DNA of 38,026 nucleotides from Microcaldota archaeon (GTDB lineage Archaea; Micrarchaeota; Micrarchaeia; Micrarchaeales; CABMGC01), in assembly GCA_027449585.1 (NCBI GenBank), contig DAIDLJ010000003.1, positions 1 through 38,026 on the forward strand. Direction: 5' to 3'. Below the pieces are notes generated by a model. The model was not told the origin of the DNA, searched no databases, and saw nothing but the letters and a program-made list of their open reading frames with translations. The position numbers and the translations under genes were made by a program. Shown here piece by piece: positions 8,590-15,775 of this stretch; the stretch's first letter is position 1; each line of letters opens with the position of its first letter.

Positions 8590-9267
8590 ATGCTTATGAT
8601 AGTAAAAACCCAGATGCTGCGCTCCATGGCTGATCACGAAGACATCATGGCACATAGGCTTATGGCAAGCGGTGATGTACAAGGCGCAAAGCTGTTCTGG
8701 TCCTCTGCCTCAGCAAAATACGAATATCTTGCCAGGGAGTTTAGGGGAGATTCCAGGATGAACCTGCTCAATCTTTCACGTGAAATTGCCAGGCGCGCGC
8801 AGGACAGTCGGGCAGTGTATAGGATATCGTCCAAGATACTTGCGGTGATGGTATCGCCTGATGGCGAATTGCCAGTCATGGAACTTAGGCCGGAAACCAT
8901 AAGCGCAGAACCAGTAAGGGACTGCCCAAAGACGCATGAATTGATAGAGAAGGATTCTGGCAGTGCAAAGTATGTTTACAGGGTGGAGATACCATTTGAA
9001 AATTCGGCAAGGAATCAGTTCGCCGAGTTCAGGCGAAGGTTCCCTCCAGGATTACTAACAGATATGCTCGCTGGCTCTGTTAGGCAGACAATCTGGGTGC
9101 GCGACAGCGCAGAGAGCGGCCTGCTTAACGTTGGTTTTCAATACAAGCATACAGGGTATCTGAAGATCTTCTCAACCCATCCCAAAGAGAAGCATGAGTA
9201 CATGAAGGGCATCATAAACACCTATGGCGCAAGCCTCGACAGGATATTCCAGAATCTAAAGAGATGA
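8590..9267 (+). CDS. Unknown-family paralog 1 of a tandem triplet
   Basis: A 225-aa soluble protein that I do not recognise. It shares its layout with the next two genes. An N-terminal helical pair (HRLMASGDVQGAKLFWSSASAKYEYLA) resembles TPR- or MIT-type hairpins, with SREIARRAQD and YRISSKI following. A mixed region contains YVYRVEI, and the C terminus carries GYLKIFSTHPKEKHEYMKGIINTYG. No signal peptide, TM helix or catalytic motif is visible. A box resembling AGCAGAAAAACATTAAGAA lies ~35-50 nt upstream, so the gene probably has its own promoter after argS. Confidence 0.72.
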   Translation: MLMIVKTQMLRSMADHEDIMAHRLMASGDVQGAKLFWSSASAKYEYLAREFRGDSRMNLLNLSREIARRAQDSRAVYRISSKILAVMVSPDGELPVMELRPETISAEPVRDCPKTHELIEKDSGSAKYVYRVEIPFENSARNQFAEFRRRFPPGLLTDMLAGSVRQTIWVRDSAESGLLNVGFQYKHTGYLKIFSTHPKEKHEYMKGIINTYGASLDRIFQNLKR

Positions 9268-9330
9268 CCGCGGATAATAGCAGAAAAGTTTTAAAAACAG
9301 TTTTTACCCTTATCAAGCAATTGCGGTTGC

Positions 9331-10032
9331 ATGGATAAGCTCACAAAAAATAGAATGACATATCTTCTGGCGCACTATGAGGGGGTTGTTGCTGGGAGGA
9401 TACTTGATGCAGGCAACGCACGTGGTGCAAGGCCGCTCTTTGGTAGCGCGATAAACAAGTACGAGCACATAGCCTCCATGAACGACGAGGAGGAGAGGAT
9501 GTCGATGCTAAATGAGGCGCTAAAACTCGCAAGGCGCTCTGGAGACAACGCAAATACATATAGACTGCTAAATACCATATCAAGGCTCATCATAAATCCA
9601 GATTCGGGCATGGCTTATGTGGAGATAAAGCCGGGCAAGATCGACATGCAGCCTATTCGCAATGCCATAATGAAGACATATGCAAATGCGATTTGCGGCA
9701 GCGAAAGCTATGTGTACCGGGTGGAGTTGAACAGGGATGGCTTCAACAGGCTAGCAGTGCTCTTCGATGACAGCGAGCTTGGCACTCTTATCGCCGATGC
9801 CAAAGGCAAGTACTTGGGAGATGGGGGAGTACAGGTAAATGATGGGCAAGTAATGGGCGTCGCAATCAAGTTTGAATACAACTACAGCGGATATCTAGCC
9901 ATATCCTCCAAACATTCTGCCCAACATCGCAGGTATGTTGAGAATGTCATCAACGTTTATGGCACAGCGCTGGACGGAATAGTTTCTGGATTAAATACAC
10001 TGCAGTGGGCTGAAAAATCCAGTAAACCTTAA
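9331..10032 (+). CDS. Unknown-family paralog 2 of a tandem triplet
   Basis: A 233-aa protein, homologous in layout to its neighbours: N-terminal ILDAGNARGARPLFGSAINKYEHIA, then LNEALKLARRSGD and YRLLNTISRLI, a middle YVYRVEL, and a C-terminal YLAISSKHSAQHRRYVENVINVYG. Function is unknown. The upstream gap of 63 nt holds AGCAGAAAAGTTTTAAAAA, close to the box before paralog 1, which reads as a BRE plus TATA element. Sequence identity between the copies is low outside these blocks, so the duplication is old. Confidence 0.72.
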   Translation: MDKLTKNRMTYLLAHYEGVVAGRILDAGNARGARPLFGSAINKYEHIASMNDEEERMSMLNEALKLARRSGDNANTYRLLNTISRLIINPDSGMAYVEIKPGKIDMQPIRNAIMKTYANAICGSESYVYRVELNRDGFNRLAVLFDDSELGTLIADAKGKYLGDGGVQVNDGQVMGVAIKFEYNYSGYLAISSKHSAQHRRYVENVINVYGTALDGIVSGLNTLQWAEKSSKP

Positions 10033-10067
10033 ATATGATGACAATGATTTAACCAGGTGGATGTGTA

Positions 10068-10724
10068 ATGGAGGTAATTACAAAAAGCAAGATGCTTGAC
10101 ATGCTCGCCAGGTGCGAGATGGGGCTCGCCGAGAGGAGATTTGAGGAAGGCAGCATGGAGACTGCTAAGCTTCTCTTTGCAGATTCTTCAAGGAAGTATG
10201 CATATATCGCATCGACCAGGGAGAAGAATGCCGATAGCATGCGCACCCTTGAACACGCGCTAAAGCTCGCTGTAAGAGGCGAGAGTCCAAAGGAGATATA
10301 TCGCATAACTAGCAGGATAGTTGAACTGGAGATGTTTCCTGAAAGGAGGCTTGTGATGGCAGAGCTTAGGGGAGACGGAGTCGAACTCCCTGGCACCACT
10401 TTTATACGCGGTATACCTAAAATTACAGAGATACACTCTACGGAAATGTCGTATTACAAATACATAATAGATATGCGCAATGGCAACTTCGAAAGACTGC
10501 TGGCAGCGGCGGAGGATAGTGATATGAAGAGGGTGCTCCTCAACCTCACTAGGGAGCAGGCAAAGGTAGTGGATGGGTCACTGGAGAATGCTGAGGTCAC
10601 GCTTAACTACGCTGTGCCGCTGGAATTCATCGACATATCATCAAAGCACAGAAGAGAAAATTCGGATTATATAAAGAACATGATAAACGTGCTTAGCGGA
10701 GGTTTTGAGCTTCTGCTTAAATGA
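10068..10724 (+). CDS. Unknown-family paralog 3 of a tandem triplet
   Basis: A 218-aa protein, third in the tandem array: N-terminal RRFEEGSMETAKLLFADSSRKYAYIA, LEHALKLAVRGES and YRITSRIVELE, a middle YYKYIID, and a C-terminal EFIDISSKHRRENSDYIKNMINV. As in the other two copies, the conserved features are the helical hairpin, the YRI/YRL block and the ISSKH...YIKNMIN block. CCAGTAAACCTTAAATATG ~35 nt upstream looks like a separate promoter. The ATG is preceded by the purine-rich CAGGTGG. Function unknown. Confidence 0.72.
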   Translation: MEVITKSKMLDMLARCEMGLAERRFEEGSMETAKLLFADSSRKYAYIASTREKNADSMRTLEHALKLAVRGESPKEIYRITSRIVELEMFPERRLVMAELRGDGVELPGTTFIRGIPKITEIHSTEMSYYKYIIDMRNGNFERLLAAAEDSDMKRVLLNLTREQAKVVDGSLENAEVTLNYAVPLEFIDISSKHRRENSDYIKNMINVLSGGFELLLK

Positions 10725-10762
10725 GAATTGCAGTTCGCAGGCACCAAAGATACCGGTGCAAA

Positions 10763-11608
10763 TCAGAAGGTCTCTGGTTTTGGCCACTCTATATCGGCAG
10801 GTGCATAAATCTCTGTTGCAGTAGTGCTGAATGCGCTCATCCTGCTATATACCATTGTGGATGAAGCTATTAGGAGTATGACGCTTGAAATCAGTGGATA
10901 AGTGATGCTTGTGCTTAGGTACTGATAAGCCATCAGGAAGGCCGAACCGAAGGTCGAGACAAAGGCTATTGCGAAAAGTACCAGCGAGTTCCTCAGCAAT
11001 GATATCGCGCTGGCGATGCCGACTGCCATTACTATTATGTCAGCAGCAGGGAATGTGTAGAGCGAGTTGAAGTTTATTATGAAGTTTGCAATTCCGTGCT
11101 GCAGCGCAACCTGCGCTATGAACTGGGTCTGACTATGCGTGAAATAGAAGAGCACGATGGCATTTATCAGTACAAGGGCCGAAGAGAACGCGGATATTGC
11201 ATTGTTTCTAGGAGCCTCTGTCACCTCCTCGTTTTCCACTCTCATTGCCGCATCAATGTCATTTAGGCAATAGCTCTTGCCTTTATACTCCACAAGATCG
11301 ACAAAACAGTAAGGAAGACTGTCTGTGGCGCAGTACCCGTATGCAGATCGCCATGGATGGTTTATGCATGTCTTGTTGCGTATGTCATCCTTAGGAGCCA
11401 TGCTAGGCCGTTGCTCCGGCGCGCTTTGCACCGGCTTTGGAGTGGGCTTGGGATTTTCTGGGACCGGCTGTGGCTCTACTTCTTGTTTTTCAATTTTTGG
11501 CGCCGACTTTGGAGTTTCTGTGACTGGCTCCTCTTTTTTCTGCTTCTGCTGGACGTTTATTCCTCTGCTCTTGAAGATCAAAAGATCGGAGAAGTCTTCA
11601 GAGCCCAA
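10763..11608 (-). CDS. Membrane protein with proline-rich segment and B-box-like zinc motif
   Basis: A 281-aa protein in three parts. Residues ~20-75 are a Lys/Pro/Glu-rich, probably disordered linker. Residues ~80-120 contain CINHPWRSAYGYCATDSLPYC followed by SYCLND, resembling a B-box-type zinc finger (CxNHP...) but with an Asp where the second CxxC Cys is common. Residues ~135-265 contain about four TM helices. The start is TTG at 11608; no ATG or GTG is available in frame after the upstream stop. It lies 23 nt downstream of the eS26 gene on the same strand and may be cotranscribed. Function unknown. Confidence 0.68.
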   Translation of the reverse strand: MGSEDFSDLLIFKSRGINVQQKQKKEEPVTETPKSAPKIEKQEVEPQPVPENPKPTPKPVQSAPEQRPSMAPKDDIRNKTCINHPWRSAYGYCATDSLPYCFVDLVEYKGKSYCLNDIDAAMRVENEEVTEAPRNNAISAFSSALVLINAIVLFYFTHSQTQFIAQVALQHGIANFIINFNSLYTFPAADIIVMAVGIASAISLLRNSLVLFAIAFVSTFGSAFLMAYQYLSTSITYPLISSVILLIASSTMVYSRMSAFSTTATEIYAPADIEWPKPETF

Positions 11609-11631
11609 TATCCCACCAGCCCATCAGCGCA

Positions 11632-11868
11632 TCACGTTCTTCCAAATCTTGCCGCATGCCTTGCTGCCTGCTCTGCCTTCCTCTGGAAGACTCCCTGGTG
11701 CTTAGCGCAGCTTATGCAGTAGTAGACCTTGCGTGTCGTCATGAATTTAGTATCCTTGTTGTTCATGTCGATTCCGTACCTTATCACTCTTTCGTCCATG
11801 ACTGCCTTGGCTCTTGATACAGTTCTTCCGCAATTGTTGCATCTTACTAACGATTCGCTTCCTCTCAT
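11632..11868 (-). CDS. rps26e: Small ribosomal subunit protein eS26
   Basis: A 78-aa zinc-binding protein matching eS26 of the 30S subunit: an N-terminal CNNCG knuckle, GRTVSRAKA, then VYYCISCAKHQGV as the second CxxC, and a basic tail. The very basic N-terminal extension common in other archaeal eS26 proteins is almost absent. In the mature 30S, eS26 sits near the mRNA exit and the 3' end of 16S rRNA. The ATG at 11868 is preceded by CAGGCGATAAA, and the palindromic TATA at 11909-11920 lies ~46 nt upstream. Confidence 0.85.
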   Translation of the reverse strand: MRGSESLVRCNNCGRTVSRAKAVMDERVIRYGIDMNNKDTKFMTTRKVYYCISCAKHQGVFQRKAEQAARHAARFGRT

Positions 11869-11870
11869 TT

Positions 11871-11956
11871 TATCGCCTGTGAATTACGATAGTATATCTT
11901 TTGTATAGATATTTAAATATGCTAGTGGCATTATTGTAAATGTATATCAGGCGATA
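11871..11956. promoter_or_regulatory. Symmetric divergent promoter between eS26 and the RpiB-like gene
   Basis: The centre is the perfect 12-bp palindrome ATATTTAAATAT at 11909-11920, a TATA element for both strands. It is flanked almost symmetrically by a 9-bp inverted repeat, TATCGCCTG (11871-11879) and CAGGCGATA (11948-11956). On each side the AGGCGA arm lies 4 nt before the start position (ATG 11868; ATC 11959). The arms could be leader or ribosome-binding sequences, or an operator. They match only imperfectly the AGGTGA expected to pair with 16S rRNA. Confidence 0.6.
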
Positions 11957-11958
11957 TT

Positions 11959-12573
11959 ATCAAGATCCTTATAATAACCAACATACAGGATGCGGCTGAC
12001 AGGATAACTGATTCTATAGACTTTGGCGGAGCGACTGTTGTTTCCAAGGAAGTGGATGGCGACGTGCGGGCATTGGCAAAGTACACCGCATCGCTCTTCT
12101 CAAGCGGAGGTTATGACTTTGCCATAGTTGTCGTCGACAATACTGTGGCGGCAAGCATCGCACTCAACAAGTATGAGGGTATAACTTCCGCGGTATGCCA
12201 TGACGCAGACGAGGCAAGAGCGGCGAAGTCACAGGATGTCAACGCAGTCATAATAAAACATAGCAACATTGACGACGCAGATGCAATAGTCAACGCATTC
12301 GCAAAAGGGATGGGAATGCAACTCAAGATCAAGCTTCCTGAGGTGCAGCTGCCGCAGATAAAGATGCAGAAAGAAGAAGTGCAGGTACAGCGCAAACCGC
12401 CTGTTGCGATTAAAAAGCAGGCTGCCGTGCAGCCTGCAAAGCAGCAAGCATATGATGAGTCAATGCCTGCAAGACCAGGAGTCATGGGATGGATAAAGGA
12501 CTCGCTTGGAATAGTCGACGTCCAGGAAGATGAGACGCAGGTAAAGAAGAAGGAGAAGAAGGCCCAGCAGTGA
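11959..12573 (+). CDS. RpiB/LacA-like domain protein without catalytic residues; atypical start
   Basis: The first ~115 residues follow the ribose-5-phosphate isomerase B fold (KILIITN, AIVVVDNTVAASIALNK, ITSAVCHDADEARAA). The catalytic CGTG block is replaced by VDNT and the conserved His near ~92 is absent, so isomerase activity is unlikely. The rest is a Gln/Lys-rich, probably disordered tail. The ORF track starts at GTG 12052, which would remove the first beta-strand and helix. The open frame continues upstream with family-like residues to ATC 11959 (M/I-K-I-L-I-I-T-N), with no ATG/GTG/TTG. An ATG at 11940 fits leaderless transcription but is out of frame. It overlaps the HTH region and probably forms an operon through gdhA. 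Confidence 0.65.
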   Translation: MKILIITNIQDAADRITDSIDFGGATVVSKEVDGDVRALAKYTASLFSSGGYDFAIVVVDNTVAASIALNKYEGITSAVCHDADEARAAKSQDVNAVIIKHSNIDDADAIVNAFAKGMGMQLKIKLPEVQLPQIKMQKEEVQVQRKPPVAIKKQAAVQPAKQQAYDESMPARPGVMGWIKDSLGIVDVQEDETQVKKKEKKAQQ

Positions 12574-12578
12574 TCTGC

Positions 12579-12899
12579 ATGAATACTTTAATGTGCTTGA
12601 ATATCTCCAGGGTTATACTTCCGGCAGTGAGGATAAATATAGCAAAGCAGCTTGATGGCAAGTACGACCTGAGGCAGATCGAGATAGCCAGGCGGCTGGG
12701 CGTAGCGCAGGTTGCGGTGAGCAAGTACCTTAGCGGCAAGTACTCCGAGTCCCTAAAGAGGGCAGTTGACAAGATAGAGAGATCAGGCATTGTGGATAGC
12801 GCAGTGATAAGGCTCGTGAAGATGGACAGCGCTCAGGAGATTGACGCGGTAGTGAACGAGCTGTGCACTAGGATAGCCACTGATAATTTGGTGAATTAA
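12579..12899 (+). CDS. Predicted HTH transcriptional regulator (COG2522-like)
   Basis: A ~106-aa DNA-binding protein. RVILPAVRINIAKQL followed by LRQIEIARRLGVAQVAVSKYLSGKYS is a lambda-repressor-type helix-turn-helix with the layout of the archaeal COG2522 group. The helical remainder may mediate dimerisation. Start choices are GTG 12570 (overlapping the previous stop), ATG 12579 and ATG 12591; the family N terminus fits either ATG. Its stop TAA is directly followed by the gdhA ATG, so it may control nitrogen or amino-acid metabolism. That link rests only on position. Confidence 0.8.
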   Translation: MNTLMCLNISRVILPAVRINIAKQLDGKYDLRQIEIARRLGVAQVAVSKYLSGKYSESLKRAVDKIERSGIVDSAVIRLVKMDSAQEIDAVVNELCTRIATDNLVN

Positions 12900-14165
12900 A
12901 TGACAGAAGAATTGAATCCTTTCAAGATAGCGCAGCAGGAGCTTGATTCCGCAGCCGAAATAATGAATCTTGACAAGACGGCACATACCTTGTTAAGGGA
13001 ACCTAAACGCATAATCAACTTCAACATACCTGTGAAGATGCGCGATGGGGAGACGAAAGTCTTCAACGGATTTAGGGTGCTCTACAACGATGCGCGCGGG
13101 CCTGGAAAAGGTGGCATAAGATTCCATCCTCTCGAGAGCCTTGACACCGTGAAAGCACTGGCAGCATGGATGACATGGAAGACCTCCCTTGCCAACATAC
13201 CTTTTGGAGGCGCAAAAGGAGGAGTGATATGCGATACGAAGAACATGAATGCCTACGAGCTTGAAAATCTCTCCAGAGGATATATAAGGGCTCTTGGAAG
13301 GGCAGTAGGACCGAAGGTTGACGTTCCGGCCCCCGACGTATACACAAATCCGCAGATAATGGCATGGATGATGGACGAGTACACAAAGATAGTTGGCCAT
13401 GAAGAACCGGCAATGATAACCGGAAAACCTCTCGAAGTGGGAGGCTCCGAGGGAAGGTTCAATTCGACGGCAATGGGCGGCATGTATGTGCTTAGAGAAT
13501 CTGCAAGGATGATAAATCTTAATCTAAAGGACTCGAAGGTTGTCATACAGGGATTCGGAAACGCCGGAATGTTTGCATTTGACATAGCCACAAGGCTTTC
13601 CGGTGCCAAGGTCGTTGGGATAAGCGACTCGGAAGGAGGCATATACGACCCAAACGGGATAGACTACAACAAGCTCGTCGATGCCAAGAAGAAGACCGGC
13701 AAGGTTCAGGGATATGACAAGGGAGAGAAGATAACCAACGAGCAGCTCCTTGAGCTTGACGCAGATGTGATTATACCTTCGGCAATAGAGAACCAGATAA
13801 CATCAGCCAACGCCGACAGAATAAAGGCCAAGATAGTTCTTGAACTGGCCAATGGGCCAGTCACCCCGGAGGCTGATGCAATCCTGTTCGAGAGAGGAGT
13901 GCTAGACATGCCGGACTTCCTTGTGAATTCTGGTGGAGTGATAGTATCGTACTTCGAATGGGCGCAGAACATGGCCGGATACTACTGGACAGAAGATGAA
14001 GTGTACAAGAAGCTTGATGCGATAATCACACGGTCCTTCAATGAAGTGACCGCTACGCAAAAGGACTACGCAAGCCGGGGCAAGAAGATAAGCCCTAGGA
14101 CCGGCGCATACATAGTCGCAGTGGACAGGGTTGCAAGGGCCATGAAGCTGCGCGGATGGTACTGA
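12900..14165 (+). CDS. gdhA: Glutamate dehydrogenase
   Basis: A 421-aa hexameric-type Glu/Leu/Phe/Val dehydrogenase interconverting glutamate and 2-oxoglutarate plus ammonium. Substrate-domain signatures are GPGKGGIRFHP, NIPFGGAKGGV (with the catalytic Lys region) and DVPAPDVYTNPQIMAWMMDEY. The Rossmann segment is VVIQGFGNAGMFAFDIA, with an acidic residue after the second strand (SDSEGG) that would favour NAD, an inference. The C terminus LVNSGGVIVSYFEWAQN is typical. Length is normal for archaea. Its ATG abuts the preceding stop (TAAATG), so coupling with the HTH gene is likely. It converges on the VWA gene with a 2-nt gap. Confidence 0.96.
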   Translation: MTEELNPFKIAQQELDSAAEIMNLDKTAHTLLREPKRIINFNIPVKMRDGETKVFNGFRVLYNDARGPGKGGIRFHPLESLDTVKALAAWMTWKTSLANIPFGGAKGGVICDTKNMNAYELENLSRGYIRALGRAVGPKVDVPAPDVYTNPQIMAWMMDEYTKIVGHEEPAMITGKPLEVGGSEGRFNSTAMGGMYVLRESARMINLNLKDSKVVIQGFGNAGMFAFDIATRLSGAKVVGISDSEGGIYDPNGIDYNKLVDAKKKTGKVQGYDKGEKITNEQLLELDADVIIPSAIENQITSANADRIKAKIVLELANGPVTPEADAILFERGVLDMPDFLVNSGGVIVSYFEWAQNMAGYYWTEDEVYKKLDAIITRSFNEVTATQKDYASRGKKISPRTGAYIVAVDRVARAMKLRGWY

Positions 14166-14167
14166 AC

Positions 14168-15775
14168 TTAGCGCATTGACGCTGAGCTTACCAGCTTAAT
14201 CAGCTCGCCCTTGTCGGCATTCTCTATGAAGAAGAAGTGCTTGGAGACCTTCTGCAGTACGGCAAGGTACCTTTGCACATAGTCAGACATATTGTTGCCA
14301 CGGTTTATGTAGACGGTTATCAGGTCAGCCTTTGCCTCGGCAAGATGCCGATTTAGGTTAACCATGTCTATTTGCGCCTCTCCGTCTGTTATTAGTATTA
14401 TCTCCTTCTTCTTTCGTGACCTATCCTTGGCCAGGTCATTGCATGCAGCAATTACGGCCTTTTCTATGTTGGTTCCGCCTGACACAGCCACCCTGCGCAT
14501 AAGCTGCGCGACCATGTCCTTCTTGTCGCGCCGCTCGTTCTTGAGCACGGTTATCGGGTCGTACACCACATCGTCGAAGTAAGTCAGATAGAAATCCCCT
14601 TTCTCCTTGACCGCTGAGATGTATAACGAAAGGGCTACAGCCTTTGCGAATATCAGCTTGTCGGCGCTCATGCTGCTTGACTTGTCGAACAGAACATACC
14701 TGGTCTTCTCGTTCTCTCGTATGCTCCTGTCGTATTTGGGCAGCCTCCTGTGCGCGTACAATGCGTAAAGCAGCTCGTCAGGATAGGCGAATGCGGATGG
14801 CACCGCGGCTGCAAAGTCACCGCCGATTGTAAAGCCGTTATATTCGCCTCTCGAGAATCTTGCCTTCTCCTTGGACTCTGACGATGCATTTGGAGAGCCG
14901 TTTAGAAGCTTGATTAGGTTCCTTATGTTAGTCTTGCTAAAGAGCATGTCTACAAGCGGATCGTGCTGGTTGAAGTCAAGAGTCCCTGCGCCGTGCCCTG
15001 CCATGTCCATCTGCTGCTTGAGCTTTTCGGGATCTGCACCTTCTTTGCCGGTCATGTTTGAGGCGTTCTGCGCGGCCTGCTCTGGAACGCTTCCGCTGGA
15101 GTCCTTGGTCCTGTTGGCCATGCTATTCTTAAGCTGGTCCATGAGGTCCTTGAGCTGCTGCTGCGTTGTGCTCTGCTCGATTAGTTTTTGTAGTAGCTCG
15201 GCGGCATCAGTCCTGTCGCTTAGCGATTGAAGGCTCTCCGGTGCACCTTGACCACGGCCCTGCCCCGGTTGTCCCGAACTTGGCTGTCCCTGACCGGATT
15301 GGTCCTGCATTCCATTGGAATTTTGCTGGCCCGTCTGCCCCTGCTGTCCTTGCTGCCCCTGCTGACCCTCCTGGCCCTCGCCGTTCTGACCCTGCTGCTT
15401 TGCCATCTCTTCAAGAGCCTTGATCAGGTTTATTGCAAGGTTTATTGCAGCGGCAGTGCTTGACTCTGCATTTGCCACGGTGTTTACCCGAAACCCCGAC
15501 TTGTTTAGCTGCTGGAGCAGATTTGATATAGTCTCAAAGTAGTCCTTGTTTTCCTGCGGATAGTTCTCCGTGAGCTGCGGCGATGGCAAAAAGAGCATGT
15601 TAAACAGATCGACCATAAGCACGCTCGATACCTTGTGACCGGTGAGTGCCGCGACTACATATGCCATGTCCTCTGCGCGATACTTTCCCTCCGCGGAGGT
15701 GGGGCTCACGCCCTTTATTGCACTTACTGAGATCTTCTCGTTTACCTTGCCTTCCTGCTTTACGGCTAAGGCCAT
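14168..15775 (-). CDS. VWA-domain protein with Gln/Gly-rich linker (MoxR partner)
   Basis: A 535-aa protein with an N-terminal helical region to ~125, a very Gln/Gly/Pro-rich linker at ~127-179 (repeated GQQ units), a helical middle, and a C-terminal von Willebrand A domain. The MIDAS-type motif is FDKSSSM with Asp364, and ITDGEAQ follows near 466. VWA proteins encoded beside MoxR ATPases (for example RavA-ViaA) form chaperone-like pairs, often for metal or cofactor insertion. The start ATG overlaps the MoxR stop by one base (TAATG), so coupled translation is expected. The client is unknown. Confidence 0.85.
   Translation of the reverse strand: MALAVKQEGKVNEKISVSAIKGVSPTSAEGKYRAEDMAYVVAALTGHKVSSVLMVDLFNMLFLPSPQLTENYPQENKDYFETISNLLQQLNKSGFRVNTVANAESSTAAAINLAINLIKALEEMAKQQGQNGEGQEGQQGQQGQQGQTGQQNSNGMQDQSGQGQPSSGQPGQGRGQGAPESLQSLSDRTDAAELLQKLIEQSTTQQQLKDLMDQLKNSMANRTKDSSGSVPEQAAQNASNMTGKEGADPEKLKQQMDMAGHGAGTLDFNQHDPLVDMLFSKTNIRNLIKLLNGSPNASSESKEKARFSRGEYNGFTIGGDFAAAVPSAFAYPDELLYALYAHRRLPKYDRSIRENEKTRYVLFDKSSSMSADKLIFAKAVALSLYISAVKEKGDFYLTYFDDVVYDPITVLKNERRDKKDMVAQLMRRVAVSGGTNIEKAVIAACNDLAKDRSRKKKEIILITDGEAQIDMVNLNRHLAEAKADLITVYINRGNNMSDYVQRYLAVLQKVSKHFFFIENADKGELIKLVSSASMR

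Noticed and set aside
11940-11999. A 19-codon leaderless frame from ATG 11940 (MYIRRYYQDPYNNQHTGCG)
   Set aside because: It has no family resemblance and ends within the RpiB-like coding region. It matters only as a possible frameshifted start for that gene.
15166-15463. Several plus- and minus-strand ORFs over the VWA linker, and possible tandem DNA repeats or CRISPR
   Set aside because: They are by-products of the repetitive Gln/Gly codons. Unit lengths are irregular and there are no unique spacers, so this is a low-complexity protein segment and not a CRISPR array.
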